The position numbers and the translations under genes were made by a program. A stretch of 28,050 nucleotides of DNA from Paucimonas sp. (GTDB lineage: Bacteria; Pseudomonadota; Gammaproteobacteria; Burkholderiales; Burkholderiaceae_D), in the NCBI GenBank assembly GCA_029266815.1, contig JAQSWC010000011.1:1-28050 (forward strand), written 5' to 3'. Numbering within the stretch: position 1 is the stretch's first letter; each line of letters begins with the position of its first letter. Positions 1-8,565 of the stretch are shown in pieces. The notes beneath the pieces are model-generated. The model saw only the letters and a list, made by a program, of their open reading frames with translations. It had not been told where the DNA came from and did no database searches.

Positions 1-1912
1 ATGGCGTCTTCAGCGTCGCATAATCGCCGGGGATGGTGTCGTTGTCGTATTCCTTCGCGCGCTTGACGATGATCTGCGTCATCTGCGCAATCTCGCGCAT
101 GAATTCTTCGCGCGAGATTTTGCCTTTCTCCATCTGCGACAGCTTGTATTCCCATTCGCCGGTGAGCTCCGGCGCAGTGAGTTCGTTCACGCCGAGGCCG
201 CGCAAGAGGGTCATCAACTGGAACGCCTTTGCAGTCGGGATCAGTTCACGGCCATCGCGCAGCAGGTATTTTTCATTCAGCAGCCCTTCGATGATTGCCG
301 CGCGCGTGGCCGGCGTGCCGAGGCCCTTTCCGCCCATCGCTTCGCGCAATTCCTCATCGTCGATCAACTTGCCTGCGCCTTCCATTGCCGACAGCAACGT
401 CGCTTCCGAATAGCGCGCGGGCGGTTTGGTGACGAGGCCGTTGCCGGTAATCTTCTCGGTCTGTACCTTTTCGCCGGGCGCGACGGCGACCAGGATCTTG
501 GCGTTCTCCTTGTCCTTGTCGTCGTCCTTTTCCTTCTCGTTCGCTGCTTCCTTGCCGTAGATCGCGAGCCAGCCGGCATTGGTCATCACCTTGCCTTCGC
601 TCTTGAACTGGTGGCCAGAGACCTCGGTAAAGCGCGTGGTCACCTGGAATTCTGCAGCGGGGAAAAACACGGCCATGAAGCGGCGAGTGACGAGGTCATA
701 CAGTTTCTGCTCGGGCTCCGACAGGTTTTTCGGCGCCTGAGTGGTAGGGATGATGGCGAAGTGGTCGCTGATCTTGGTGTTGTCGAAGATGCGCTTGTTC
801 GGCTTCACCCATTTCTTGTTCAGGATCTGCGAGGCGAACTGCTGATAATTGTGGTTCTCCGAAATCGTTTCCAGCGTCTGCATTACCGTCGGCATGTAAT
901 CCTCGGGCAGATGGCGGGAATCGGTACGCGGATAAGTCAGCACCTTGTGCTTTTCATACAGCGCCTGCGCCAGGCCGAGCGTGTTCTTCGCCGAGAAGCC
1001 GAAGCGCGCATTAGCCTCGCGCTGCAGGCTGGTGAGGTCGAACAATGCCGGTGCCATCTGTGTGGCGGGTTTGGATTCCTCAGTGACGGCGCCCATCTTG
1101 CCGCGGCAAGCGGCGACGATCGATTCAGCGGCGGCCTTGCTCCACAAACGCTCGGCGCGCTTTTCCGGATCGGTCTCGTCCTTCTTGAACTTGGTGTCCA
1201 GCCAGCGGCCTTCATAGATGCCCGCGGCGCAGACGAACTCGGCGCGCACTTCCCAATAGTCACGCGGCACGAAGCGCTTGATCTTCTCTTCGCGTTCGAC
1301 CACGATCGACAGCGTCGGCGTCTGCACGCGGCCGACGGTCGTCAAGTAGAAGCCGCCTTCCTTCGAATTGAAGGCCGTCATCGCGCGGGTGCCGTTAATG
1401 CCGATCAGCCAGTCGGCTTCGCTGCGGCAGCGTGCGGCGTCAGCCAGCGGCATCATGTCCTTGTCCTCACGCAGGCGGGCGAAACCGTCACGAATCGCAC
1501 CCTGCGTCATCGACTGCAGCCACAAGCGCTTGATCGGCTGCTTCGCTTTCGCGTACTGCACGATCAGGCGGAAGATCAGCTCGCCTTCGCGGCCCGCGTC
1601 GCAAGCATTGATAAGAGAAGTGACATCCTTGCGTTTCAATAACCTGTTCAGCACCTTCAGACGCGACTCCGTCTTGGCGATCGGATTCAGCGCAAAGTGG
1701 GGCGGAATCACCGGCAGATGAGTGAAGGTCCATTTGCCGCGCTTGACATCGTATTCTTCCGGCACCGTGATCTCGACCAGATGGCCGACAGCGGAAGAAA
1801 GGACATATTCATCCGATTCAAAGTACTCATCGTGCTTGGTGAAGCCGCCGAGCGCCTTCGCGATGTCATTCGCGACGGAAGGCTTCTCGGCAATGATGAG
1901 GGTTTTGGTCAT
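1..1912 (-). CDS. topB: DNA topoisomerase III, C-terminus beyond the window
   Basis: Type IA topoisomerase that breaks and reseals one DNA strand through a tyrosine link and resolves replication and recombination intermediates. The minus frame stays open from the ATG at 1912 to the window edge, giving 637 residues. The N-terminal TOPRIM domain begins MTKTLIIAEKPS (Glu9 fits the metal-site glutamate) and has the acidic motif CDAGREGELIF at about 104-114. The active-site motif LTYPRTDSRHLP places the catalytic tyrosine at residue 327, very close to its position in E. coli TopB. The rest of the toroid follows; any C-terminal zinc or basic tail lies outside. The bases before the ATG read GACCTCCT, so there is no normal Shine-Dalgarno; the AGGAGG there is on the other strand. 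It lies downstream of smg on the same strand but after a hairpin and a 309-base gap, so it probably has its own promoter. Confidence 0.95.
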   Translation of the reverse strand, partial: MTKTLIIAEKPSVANDIAKALGGFTKHDEYFESDEYVLSSAVGHLVEITVPEEYDVKRGKWTFTHLPVIPPHFALNPIAKTESRLKVLNRLLKRKDVTSLINACDAGREGELIFRLIVQYAKAKQPIKRLWLQSMTQGAIRDGFARLREDKDMMPLADAARCRSEADWLIGINGTRAMTAFNSKEGGFYLTTVGRVQTPTLSIVVEREEKIKRFVPRDYWEVRAEFVCAAGIYEGRWLDTKFKKDETDPEKRAERLWSKAAAESIVAACRGKMGAVTEESKPATQMAPALFDLTSLQREANARFGFSAKNTLGLAQALYEKHKVLTYPRTDSRHLPEDYMPTVMQTLETISENHNYQQFASQILNKKWVKPNKRIFDNTKISDHFAIIPTTQAPKNLSEPEQKLYDLVTRRFMAVFFPAAEFQVTTRFTEVSGHQFKSEGKVMTNAGWLAIYGKEAANEKEKDDDKDKENAKILVAVAPGEKVQTEKITGNGLVTKPPARYSEATLLSAMEGAGKLIDDEELREAMGGKGLGTPATRAAIIEGLLNEKYLLRDGRELIPTAKAFQLMTLLRGLGVNELTAPELTGEWEYKLSQMEKGKISREEFMREIAQMTQIIVKRAKEYDNDTIPGDYATLKTP

Positions 1913-1945
1913 AGGAGGTCTCAAATAAGCATGCCAGTGCTAATT

Positions 1946-1972
1946 AATATAGAAGGCATGATGAACAATCAA
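1946..1972 (-). promoter_or_regulatory. possible topB promoter
   Basis: On the minus strand a TTGATT box (1967-1972) and a TATATT box (1946-1951, 5 of 6 to the sigma-70 -10) are separated by 15 bp, shorter than ideal. They lie about 35 bp upstream of the topB ATG and after the hairpin at 1992-2016. This is inferred from motif match only. Confidence 0.25.
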
Positions 1973-1984
1973 TCGAATTGCTGC

Positions 1985-2016
1985 AAGGAAAAAGTCGCGG
2001 ATATGATACGCGATTT
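1985..2016 (-). terminator. possible terminator after smg
   Basis: The arms TCGCG (1995-1999) and CGCGA (2009-2013) form a hairpin that extends by a G-U and two A-U pairs to eight pairs, with a nine-base loop. On the minus strand it is followed by CTTTTTCC. The other strand also has a T-rich tail, so it could work in both directions. The stem is modest. The remainder of the 1913-2221 gap holds no convincing gene in any frame. Confidence 0.4.
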
Positions 2017-2221
2017 CCTTTTTCTCCTTTAGTGGGGAATCATAAGTGCCGGTTCAGGCATGCGACAAGACGATATAAAGTCGTTTGACGAAGGATCAAG
2101 CGATTGTTGCGCCGGTGACTGCAAAAAAGTGATGAAGATCAGTGGAGGTGGCACTCGCCAAGCCGGAGCACGTGAAAAAGCGTGAAACCACAGATATTTC
2201 TTAAATGCCAAATATGCTGGC

Positions 2222-2698
2222 TTAATGGAGAAGCCTTGGCGTGTCTTCGTCTTCGTCGACGAAAAGTTCGTCCATCAGCAGGCTGTCGGGCTCGCTGCCT
2301 TGACTCCAGAGAACAATCAGGATGATGACCTTTAGCTTGTCGACTGTCACCGGTTGCTCGCCGCATGCCAGCGCGCGTTCGATGATGATTTCTCGTTGCA
2401 CGGGATTGATCAGCTTGGCGGATTCAAGAAACTGGATGAATCCGATTGCCGGCGTACCGAGCGCATCGAATTCTTGCGGAGCGTAAATCCGGGTGCCGAA
2501 TGAGAATGCGGTCTGATGCACCGTAACTGTTGAAAGCGCATTGGTAGTCTGCGCAAGATCGGTAAGCCAATCCAGCGCCTGAGAGATTTCATCGTCTTCA
2601 AACCCTACCGCAGACAATTTTTTGGCGAGCACTTCGGAATCCGGACAGGCGTCTGGTCGGTAGTAAGTCTCGTACAGGTATACCAGGACTTCAAACAT
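2222..2698 (-). CDS. smg: Smg family protein (DUF494)
   Basis: A small protein of 158 residues, the normal length for the Smg/DUF494 family, whose molecular function is not settled. Recognisable family features are the start MFEVLVYLYETYY, an acidic N-terminal half with DDEISQALDWLTDL, the central GFIQFLESAKLI and INPVQREIIIERAL segments, and a C-terminal VDKLKVIILIVLWSQ helix ending in an acidic tail (DELFVDEDEDTPRLLH). No signal peptide or membrane span is visible. It lies 83 bp downstream of dprA on the same strand, the usual proteobacterial order, so it is probably co-transcribed with the LysM gene and dprA. Family identity is firm; function is unknown. Confidence 0.9.
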   Translation of the reverse strand: MFEVLVYLYETYYRPDACPDSEVLAKKLSAVGFEDDEISQALDWLTDLAQTTNALSTVTVHQTAFSFGTRIYAPQEFDALGTPAIGFIQFLESAKLINPVQREIIIERALACGEQPVTVDKLKVIILIVLWSQGSEPDSLLMDELFVDEDEDTPRLLH

Positions 2699-2781
2699 GA
2701 TCCTACTTTACCCGCAAGCGGAAGGCGATACAAGCGCCATGACGCAAACCTCGATCAACGTCATGGTTTTTCAGAAGAAAC

Positions 2782-3882
2782 CTAGTTGATGCGGCGATAT
2801 ATGCCCCCCGGCAAGTTCTCTACCAGTCCTTCAAGCTCCAGATTCAACAGGTGTCCACTCAAAGATGCGGCATCGATTTTGCATCGCATAGACAGCAAGT
2901 CGATGCCTACCGGATCAAAGCCCATTGCCTCCAGCAGTCCGTGATAGGGCATGGAATTGTCAGGCCTTACCAGTTCCTCCTGAGCGACATTATGGGCAGG
3001 CAGGCGCAGTTCTTCGAGGATGTCATGCGCCGATTCAACCAGCTTGGCCCCTTGCCTGATCAATTGATGACAACCCTTTGCCAAAGGCGAGTGGATAGAG
3101 CCGGGAATGGCAAAAACTTCTTTGCCCTGTTCCGCTGCCAGGCGCGCGGTGATCAGCGAGCCGGATTGGGCGGCAGCTTCCACCACCAGCACGCCTTGCG
3201 CCAAACCGCTGATCAGCCTGTTCCGCTTCGGAAAATTGGAAGCAATGGCCGGCGTGCCCAAGGGATATTCGCTGAGAATGCATCCGTCAGCAGCGATGCG
3301 GTGCGCCAGTTCCCGGTGACGGGAGGGATACACCAGGTCGAGGCCGGTGCCGATCACGGCGACGGTGGAGCCTTTACCCGAACGCAGGGCACCCTCGTGA
3401 GCGGATGCATCTATGCCCAACGCTAGCCCCGAGACGACTGTCAGGCCACCAGCCGACAAGGTTTCCGCGAATCGTTCTGCGTTGGCTTTTCCTTGCGCAG
3501 TGGCATTGCGGCTGCCGACGATAGCCAGCGATGGGCGCGTCAGCAGGTCGTGTCTGCCTTTTGCATACAGAAGGACAGGCGGATCGGAAATCTGCAGCAG
3601 CAACGGCGGATAGTCGGCATCAGCCAGGCTCAGTACGCGGTTGTGCGGCTGCGCAGCCCACGCCGAGGTTTTGTCTATCAGGGCAAGCAGTTCATCATCG
3701 GGCGGAGCAAGCAAGGCATGGGCGACTTTTCCCGGCACTACTTTTGAGAGCGCCGTATGGCTAGCCGAAAAAATATTCTCCGGCAGCCCGAATGCCGAAA
3801 GTAGGCGGCGCGCCGCATCGGGGCCGACGCCGCGCGTGCGTTCAAGTCTCAGCCAGTGCGCAAGGTCCTGCGCTTCGGACAT
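2782..3882 (-). CDS. dprA: DNA-processing protein DprA
   Basis: Cytoplasmic protein that binds incoming single-stranded DNA during natural transformation and loads RecA. At 366 residues it is of normal length. The N-terminal helix-hairpin region (about 1-75, RTRGVGPDAARRLLSAFG) leads into the Rossmann-like DprA core at about 110-300, with GSRNATAQGK, VVSGLALGIDASAHEGAL, VAVIGTGLDLVYPSRH, SEYPLGTPAIASNFPKRNR and the SGSLITARLAAEQGKEVFAIPG stretch. A C-terminal winged-helix domain (about 305-366, DNSMPYHGLLEAMGFDPVGIDLL) completes it. It starts 9 bp after the LysM gene stop and is followed by smg. With comM (25348-26868), another competence-linked gene, the window carries two transformation genes, though neither alone proves competence. 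Confidence 0.96.
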   Translation of the reverse strand: MSEAQDLAHWLRLERTRGVGPDAARRLLSAFGLPENIFSASHTALSKVVPGKVAHALLAPPDDELLALIDKTSAWAAQPHNRVLSLADADYPPLLLQISDPPVLLYAKGRHDLLTRPSLAIVGSRNATAQGKANAERFAETLSAGGLTVVSGLALGIDASAHEGALRSGKGSTVAVIGTGLDLVYPSRHRELAHRIAADGCILSEYPLGTPAIASNFPKRNRLISGLAQGVLVVEAAAQSGSLITARLAAEQGKEVFAIPGSIHSPLAKGCHQLIRQGAKLVESAHDILEELRLPAHNVAQEELVRPDNSMPYHGLLEAMGFDPVGIDLLSMRCKIDAASLSGHLLNLELEGLVENLPGGIYRRIN

Positions 3883-3891
3883 ACGTGAATG

Positions 3892-4986
3892 TTATTCCGG
3901 AGAGCGGGCAACGTCGCCAACCTTGACCGAGTTGGTGACCTGCATGATCAGCGCGTAGGACACGCGGTCGAACACCCGGAAGACGAACAGTGTTCCGAAA
4001 CGCTCGTCCGGCAGCTTGATATTGCGTTTGCCTTCGACGGTATCCTTGACTGTGGCGCCGTGGCTATACAGTTCCAGTACCGTGCCCAGGTCGATGCCAT
4101 GCATCTTGCCGCGATTGATGGCCACGACCTGGCTTTGGCCAGCCTGATCCACGCCACCATAGATGGATACCACCCGCGCGCTCATCTTTTTATCGGGGGG
4201 ATGCGGCACATAGTTCAAAATCGGAGTGGGCGGCATGGGCAGCAGACGGTCGCCTACGCCCATTTCCTCCTTCGAACTTACAACCACGAAGGAGTGTGCT
4301 TCGTTAGATGCAGTTGCTTCGCGCACCAGTTTCACAGTGCCGAGATACGCAGCTTCATACGCTATTACCTTGCCGTTATCCGGATCGCGCAGGGGTTTGG
4401 CAGGGCGGAATACCTGGAAAGTGGAGCCGCCCTTGAGATCGCCGCGTACGTAGGCGCGGTCATCCTTGCCCAGATTCACCCGGCCTTCCTGGGTTGCCAT
4501 GATGTACGGCGCACTTTTCAACTGCTTTTCTTCCACGATCAGCGGCTGTATCAGGAACGGCTCGATCACGCTTGCCGGAATAGAGGGAATGGCGTTACGG
4601 CCCAGGCCTTCTATGCGGGCTTGCGGCGAGAGCTTTACCGTGCCGTCGACCAGGCCAGTGCTTCCGCCGGTAGGCGTGCCGAGGCGAAGCCGTCCGGCAG
4701 CGCGATCGAAATAGACGATCTGGCCGGGATAGATCCAGTGGGGATCGCGAATCTCATCGCGATTCAATCCCCATACCTGGGGCCAGCACCACGGATGCTC
4801 CAGGAATTTTCCCGAAATATCCCACAGCGTATCGCCCTTGACCACGGTATGCTGGTCAGGTGCATTCGGGCGGAATTCGCAGCGGATCTTGGGAGCGTCT
4901 CCCAAGTCTTCCTGCGCGCTGGCAGACATGGAAGCAAACAGTGAGCTGAGAGCGATGAGACAGGCGGCTGTGCTAAACTTTTTCAT
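3892..4986 (-). CDS. secreted LysM peptidoglycan-binding protein
   Basis: Predicted periplasmic or wall-bound protein of 364 residues. I chose the ATG at 4986 because it opens a clean signal peptide, MKKFSTAACLIALSSLFASM, with likely cleavage after SASA or AQ near residue 24; a longer reading from a TTG at 5070 would bury it. One LysM domain spans about 46-94 (HTVVKGDTLWDISGKFLEHPWCWPQVWGLN to IYPGQIVYFD). The remaining 270 residues are a conserved Burkholderiales extension of unknown role with beta-rich segments and no catalytic motif that I recognise. It is the first gene of the LysM-dprA-smg run and diverges from def. A LysM gene directly before dprA is a common arrangement in this order. 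Exact function is unknown. Confidence 0.88.
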   Translation of the reverse strand: MKKFSTAACLIALSSLFASMSASAQEDLGDAPKIRCEFRPNAPDQHTVVKGDTLWDISGKFLEHPWCWPQVWGLNRDEIRDPHWIYPGQIVYFDRAAGRLRLGTPTGGSTGLVDGTVKLSPQARIEGLGRNAIPSIPASVIEPFLIQPLIVEEKQLKSAPYIMATQEGRVNLGKDDRAYVRGDLKGGSTFQVFRPAKPLRDPDNGKVIAYEAAYLGTVKLVREATASNEAHSFVVVSSKEEMGVGDRLLPMPPTPILNYVPHPPDKKMSARVVSIYGGVDQAGQSQVVAINRGKMHGIDLGTVLELYSHGATVKDTVEGKRNIKLPDERFGTLFVFRVFDRVSYALIMQVTNSVKVGDVARSPE

Positions 4987-5040
4987 GTTGATTCCGATGA
5001 GTGCAGCGTAAAAGCGAAGCGGTGGGACAAGCCAGGAGTT

Positions 5041-5070
5041 GATGGTTAAAACCATGGCAAAACTTGTCAA
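5041..5070 (-). promoter_or_regulatory. possible promoter and dyad ahead of the LysM gene
   Basis: A consensus TTGACA (minus strand, 5065-5070) is followed after 17 bp by AACCAT, a poor -10. Inside this span lies a 14-bp perfect dyad, ATGGTT-AA-AACCAT (5042-5055), which could be an operator. The def and LysM genes diverge here across 168 bp. Confidence 0.3.
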
Positions 5071-5123
5071 AGTGAATCAAATTCTGCACATAAATCCTTG
5101 AACTAGCAAGAAATACCACAATC

Positions 5124-5129
5124 TACAAT
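5124..5129 (+). promoter_or_regulatory. candidate -10 box for def
   Basis: TACAAT, 5 of 6 to the sigma-70 -10, lies 25 bp before the def ATG. A TTGAAC at 5098-5103 is 20 bp away, too far for an ideal -35. The 9-mer TCTACAATT containing it recurs at 5671-5679 just before fmt. Confidence 0.3.
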
Positions 5130-5154
5130 TGAGGTGTTGTTGCGCAAAAGCCGT

Positions 5155-5670
5155 ATGTCCCTATTAAATATCCTGCGTTATCCCGACCCTCGTTTGCACA
5201 AGGTCGCCAAGCCTGTCAGCCTGTTCGATGACCGTTTGAAGAAGCTGGTCGCGGACATGGCCGAGACCATGTACGACGCGCCGGGCGTCGGCCTGGCGGC
5301 GACGCAGGTCGACGTGCATGAGCAGATCATTGTCATTGATGTATCGGAAACGCATGACCACCTGCAGGTATTCGTCAATCCCGCGCTGACGTGGGCAAGC
5401 GAGGAAAAGCAAGTCTACGATGAGGGCTGCCTGTCCGTGCCGGGAATTTATGACGGTGTGGAGCGCCCCGCGCGTGTCAAGGTCAAGGCCCTGGATGCCG
5501 ACGGCAAGGAATTCGAAATGGAAGCCGACGGTCTGCTCGCCGTGTGCATACAGCATGAAATAGATCATTTGAGAGGCAAGGTTTTCGTCGAATACCTGTC
5601 GCCGCTGAAACGCAATCGCATCAAGACCAAGCTGCTCAAGGAGCAGCGTGAAATGCAGCGTGCATCCTAG
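5155..5670 (+). CDS. def: peptide deformylase
   Basis: Metalloenzyme that removes the formyl group from the initiator methionine of new proteins, pairing functionally with fmt. All three family motifs are intact: GVGLAATQ (motif 1), EGCLSVPG (motif 2, metal-ligand Cys) and QHEIDHLRG (motif 3, two His ligands and the catalytic Glu). From the ATG at 5155 the product is 171 residues, starting MSLLNILRYPDPRLH as is typical; a GTG at 5134 in frame would add seven residues with no family support. No strong Shine-Dalgarno is visible before either start. fmt follows after 14 bp, the standard def-fmt pair. It is a clear ortholog with no unusual residues. Confidence 0.97.
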   Translation: MSLLNILRYPDPRLHKVAKPVSLFDDRLKKLVADMAETMYDAPGVGLAATQVDVHEQIIVIDVSETHDHLQVFVNPALTWASEEKQVYDEGCLSVPGIYDGVERPARVKVKALDADGKEFEMEADGLLAVCIQHEIDHLRGKVFVEYLSPLKRNRIKTKLLKEQREMQRAS

Positions 5671-5684
5671 TCTACAATTCGGCG

Positions 5685-6650
5685 ATGAAAATCATTTTCG
5701 CCGGAACCCCTGAATTTGCCGCTGTGGCGCTCAAGGCTTTGCATGAAGCCGGCCACTCGATTCCGCTTGTCCTGACGCAGCCGGACCGCCCGGCCGGGCG
5801 CGGCCTTCATCTGCAGCCTTCCCCTGTGAAAAAGTATGCGATGGAGCACGGCATGCCGGTAGCGCAACCGATATCGCTTAGGCTCGGCGGAAAATATCCG
5901 GAAGAGGCATTGAAGGCGCACCGTCTGCTGAGTGCTGTCGGGCATGATGTCATGGTGGTTGCCGCGTACGGCTTGATTCTTCCGCGATCCGTGCTCGACA
6001 TTCCTCCTCTCGGATGCATCAATATCCACGCTTCCCTGCTGCCGCGATGGCGCGGCGCCGCGCCCATCCACCGCGCGATTGAGGCGGGCGATGTGGAAAC
6101 CGGCATCACTATCATGCAGATGGACGAAGGACTTGATACCGGCCCGATGCTGACCTTGGAGGCGGTTCCCATCGCCAACGATGATACAACCGGAAGCCTG
6201 CACGACAAGCTGGCCGCGCTGGGCGGACGAATGATCGTCAATACATTGCAGAAGCTGGAATCGGGAGAGGTGCCTGCTCAAGCGCAGCCTGGCGAAGGTG
6301 TGACCTATGCCGACAAGATTGCCAAGGATGAAGCGGCGCTGGACTTTGCAGATTCTGCGGTATCGATAGCGCGCAAGATTCGCGCATTCAATCCGTTTCC
6401 AGGGGCACAGGCGCAGTTCGACAGCGCCGTAATCAAGCTCTGGCGCGCCGAAGCAATCAATGAATATTCGCCAGCGCCGCCAGGACAGGTGATAGCGGCC
6501 GATGCCAGCGCCGGTGTAGTAGTAGCCTGCGGTGAAGGCGTGCTCCGTGTCACGGAATTGCAAAAAGCGGGCGGGAAACGTTTGCCTGCAGCAGAATTTC
6601 TGAAGGGTTTTTCGATGGAAGAGGGACGCTTTACGCGTGTTCGCCAATAG
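5685..6650 (+). CDS. fmt: methionyl-tRNA formyltransferase
   Basis: Transfers a formyl group from 10-formyl-tetrahydrofolate to Met-tRNA(fMet) for translation initiation. It has 321 residues, normal length. The N-terminal formyltransferase domain starts MKIIFAGTPEFAAVAL, with QPDRPAGRG and the catalytic and folate-site block INIHASLLPRWRGAAPIHRAI followed by GITIMQMDEGLDTGPML. The C-terminal OB-fold domain (about 210-321) includes IRAFNPFPGAQAQ. No Shine-Dalgarno precedes the ATG; the only motif there is TCTACAATT. The last 20 bases overlap the convergent Lrp gene, leaving no room for a separate terminator between them. Confidence 0.97.
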   Translation: MKIIFAGTPEFAAVALKALHEAGHSIPLVLTQPDRPAGRGLHLQPSPVKKYAMEHGMPVAQPISLRLGGKYPEEALKAHRLLSAVGHDVMVVAAYGLILPRSVLDIPPLGCINIHASLLPRWRGAAPIHRAIEAGDVETGITIMQMDEGLDTGPMLTLEAVPIANDDTTGSLHDKLAALGGRMIVNTLQKLESGEVPAQAQPGEGVTYADKIAKDEAALDFADSAVSIARKIRAFNPFPGAQAQFDSAVIKLWRAEAINEYSPAPPGQVIAADASAGVVVACGEGVLRVTELQKAGGKRLPAAEFLKGFSMEEGRFTRVRQ

Positions 6651-7104
6651 GCAACGGCGAAGAGGTCTTTACTTCATGCATGCACAGCGTTGATTTGATG
6701 CCTGCCACGCCTTTCACGGCAGTTAGGTCTTCATTCAAAAAGACAGACAGTTTTTTCAAATCGGGGCAGGCGGCTTTCAGAAAATAATCGCCCTCGCCTG
6801 AAACCGAATAGCATTCCAGTACTTCCGGAAAATTGCGCAGCGTTTCCTCGAATTCCTTGATCTGCCCGGACTGCGATCGGTCCACTGTGACGCTCACATA
6901 GGCAATTGCATCCAGGCCGATCGACGCCGGATTCAGTTGTGCCGCGTAGCTGCGGATAATTCCTTCGGTCTCAAGCCGCCTCACACGCCGATAACATTGC
7001 GGTGCAGACAAACCTACTCTCTCGGAGAGTTCGACATTCGATGCCCGTCCCTGTCGTTGCAAGGTTTCGAGCAAGATGCGGTCATAGGTATCGATTTTCT
7101 CCAT
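6631..7104 (-). CDS. Lrp/AsnC family transcriptional regulator
   Basis: A feast/famine-type regulator of 157 residues, normal for the family. I start at the ATG at 7104 (MEKIDTYDRILLETLQ), which has AGGA just upstream; an upstream in-frame start adds 16 residues without family support. The N-terminal helix-turn-helix covers about 1-60 (NVELSERVGLSAPQCYRRVRRLETEGIIRSY), and the C-terminal RAM ligand and oligomerisation domain spans about 70-145 (AYVSVTVDRS, FPEVLECYSVSGEGDYFLKAACPDL). The ligand cannot be told from sequence. Its 3' end overlaps fmt by 20 bp on the opposite strand. A 16-bp palindrome at 7237-7252 upstream is a plausible autoregulatory site. Confidence 0.93.
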   Translation of the reverse strand: MEKIDTYDRILLETLQRQGRASNVELSERVGLSAPQCYRRVRRLETEGIIRSYAAQLNPASIGLDAIAYVSVTVDRSQSGQIKEFEETLRNFPEVLECYSVSGEGDYFLKAACPDLKKLSVFLNEDLTAVKGVAGIKSTLCMHEVKTSSPLPIGEHA

Positions 7105-7230
7105 ATTCCTGCAAGGTTCGGGCTTGCGCCCTGAAAAGGTTGCACGCTCCATGCGCGTAAGGCGTTGGAGGAGCGCGCAGGCGGAAAGTTCTGCGCTTAC
7201 GCAAAAACAGGATTAAATGGAGATGCGCTT

Positions 7231-7252
7231 ATTGTATGCATTCAGGAATGCA
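7231..7252 (-). promoter_or_regulatory. palindromic operator candidate upstream of the Lrp gene
   Basis: TGCATTC-AG-GAATGCA is a perfect 16-bp palindrome at 7237-7252. Directly next to it on the minus strand is TACAAT (7231-7236), a good -10 reading towards the Lrp gene. The palindrome would fill the spacer of such a promoter, though no good -35 is present. The rest of the 7105-7420 gap holds nothing else that I can name. Confidence 0.35.
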
Positions 7253-7420
7253 AGGTATGCGTCTGCATGACGTAAGTAGAGTGACGGGCGAAAGGTAGTC
7301 AGCGAAGCAATCAGAATACGCAATTTTCTTGCTTGCCATTTCAATAAGCCATACGGAGAAAAGCCCGGTTTCAATCAAAAATTTTTATGATGTAAAGGAC
7401 AAGGCGACCCGGCTTCATAT

Positions 7421-8414
7421 TTATCCCTTTGCATGGGGCTTGCACTCCCATGCCCAGGCATGGCGGATGATGATTTCCAGCTCTGGATATCGCGGGTGCC
7501 ATCCCAGCATATTGCGGGCACTGGTCGAATCGGCCACCAGCTTGGCTGGATCCCCCGCGCGCCGCGGGCTGTCCCTTGCCGGAATATCCTTTCCAGTCAC
7601 TTTGCGTGCTGCATCGATGACCTGCTGCACTGAAAAGCCCTGGCCGTTGCCTAGATTGAAAGCAGCGCTTTGTTCGCCGCGGATTAGGCGATCCAGCGCC
7701 AGCAAGTGGGCTTCACACAGATCGACGATATGGATGTAATCCCGTACGCAGGTGCCATCCACAGTATCGTAATCGCGGCCGAATACCTGGATTGACTCGC
7801 GCCGGCCCGAGGCTACTTGCAGTAGCAACGGAATCAAGTGGGTCTCCGGAACATGTCTTTCACCCAGCAAGCCATCGGGATCGGCACCGGCTGCATTGAA
7901 ATATCTCAGGCAGGTATAACGCAGGCCAAACGCACGCTCATAGTCCGCAAGAATCTGCTCGACCATCCATTTCGATTTCCCATAGGGATTGATCGGTGCC
8001 TGCGGATGAGCTTCATCGATGGGAACATAATCCGGCTCACCGAAAATCGCAGCAGTGGATGAAAATATGAAGTGCTTAACCTTATTGCTTCACCCCATGC
8101 CGTACCATCGCATCCAGCAGTTCAAGCGTGGCCGCCAGATTGTTCTGATAGTACTTGCCGGGCTGTTGCACCGACTCGCCGACCTGGATAAAAGAGGCGA
8201 AATGCATGACACCATCAAAAGAATGACGCGTCATCAGCACATCCAGCAGCGCTCGGTCACCTACATTGCCCTCGACGAACTCGCCGCCGACGACAGCGTC
8301 CCGATACCCGGAGGACAAGTCGTCAAGCGTGACAACTTCATGGCCTCGCGAGAGGAGCATCTTTGCCATGTGCGAGCCGATGTAGCCGGCACCTCCAACG
8401 ATAAGAACTTTCAT
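7421..8414 (-). pseudogene. galE: UDP-glucose 4-epimerase, frameshifted by a 13-bp insertion
   Basis: GalE interconverts UDP-glucose and UDP-galactose for surface polysaccharide synthesis and galactose use. The 5' part (8414 to the stop at 8082, 110 codons) has the NAD motif GGAGYIGSH and FDGVMHFASFIQVGES and breaks off at HGVKQ-stop. Homology resumes in another frame at HFIFSSTAAIFGEPDYVPIDE and runs to 7421, with the catalytic Tyr-Lys pair in NPYGKSK, then LRYFNAAGADPDG and FNLGNGQGFSVQQV. Removing 13 bases near 8074-8086 restores HGVKHFIFSS and a protein of 326 residues, close to the normal size. The two flanks are near-identical 8-mers (TGCTTCAC and TGCTTAAC) spaced by 13 bp, suggesting slippage. 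No other lesion is visible. Confidence 0.9.
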
Positions 8415-8565
8415 GGTCTATTGGCCGCTATGTAATGCATTTTTCAAACATTTGCTAAGACTTCGATATATTTGCTGTGATGCTCCGTTCTTTGCCCATG
8501 AAGGTGATGTAGGCAGTCTGATTTCAACGGCTGAAAGGGTTATTCAAAACTCGTATGACTCATAT

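Noticed and set aside
611..1642. Long plus-strand open frame opposite topB
   Set aside because: It is the antisense shadow of the topoisomerase gene in GC-rich DNA; it resembles no known family. The same holds for 3889-4944, 5667-6647, 9908-10642, 13067-13819, 18738-19577 and 20962-21903.
2029..2366. Short minus-strand frames between smg and topB
   Set aside because: They have no family resemblance or ribosome site, and one overlaps smg; they look like chance open frames.
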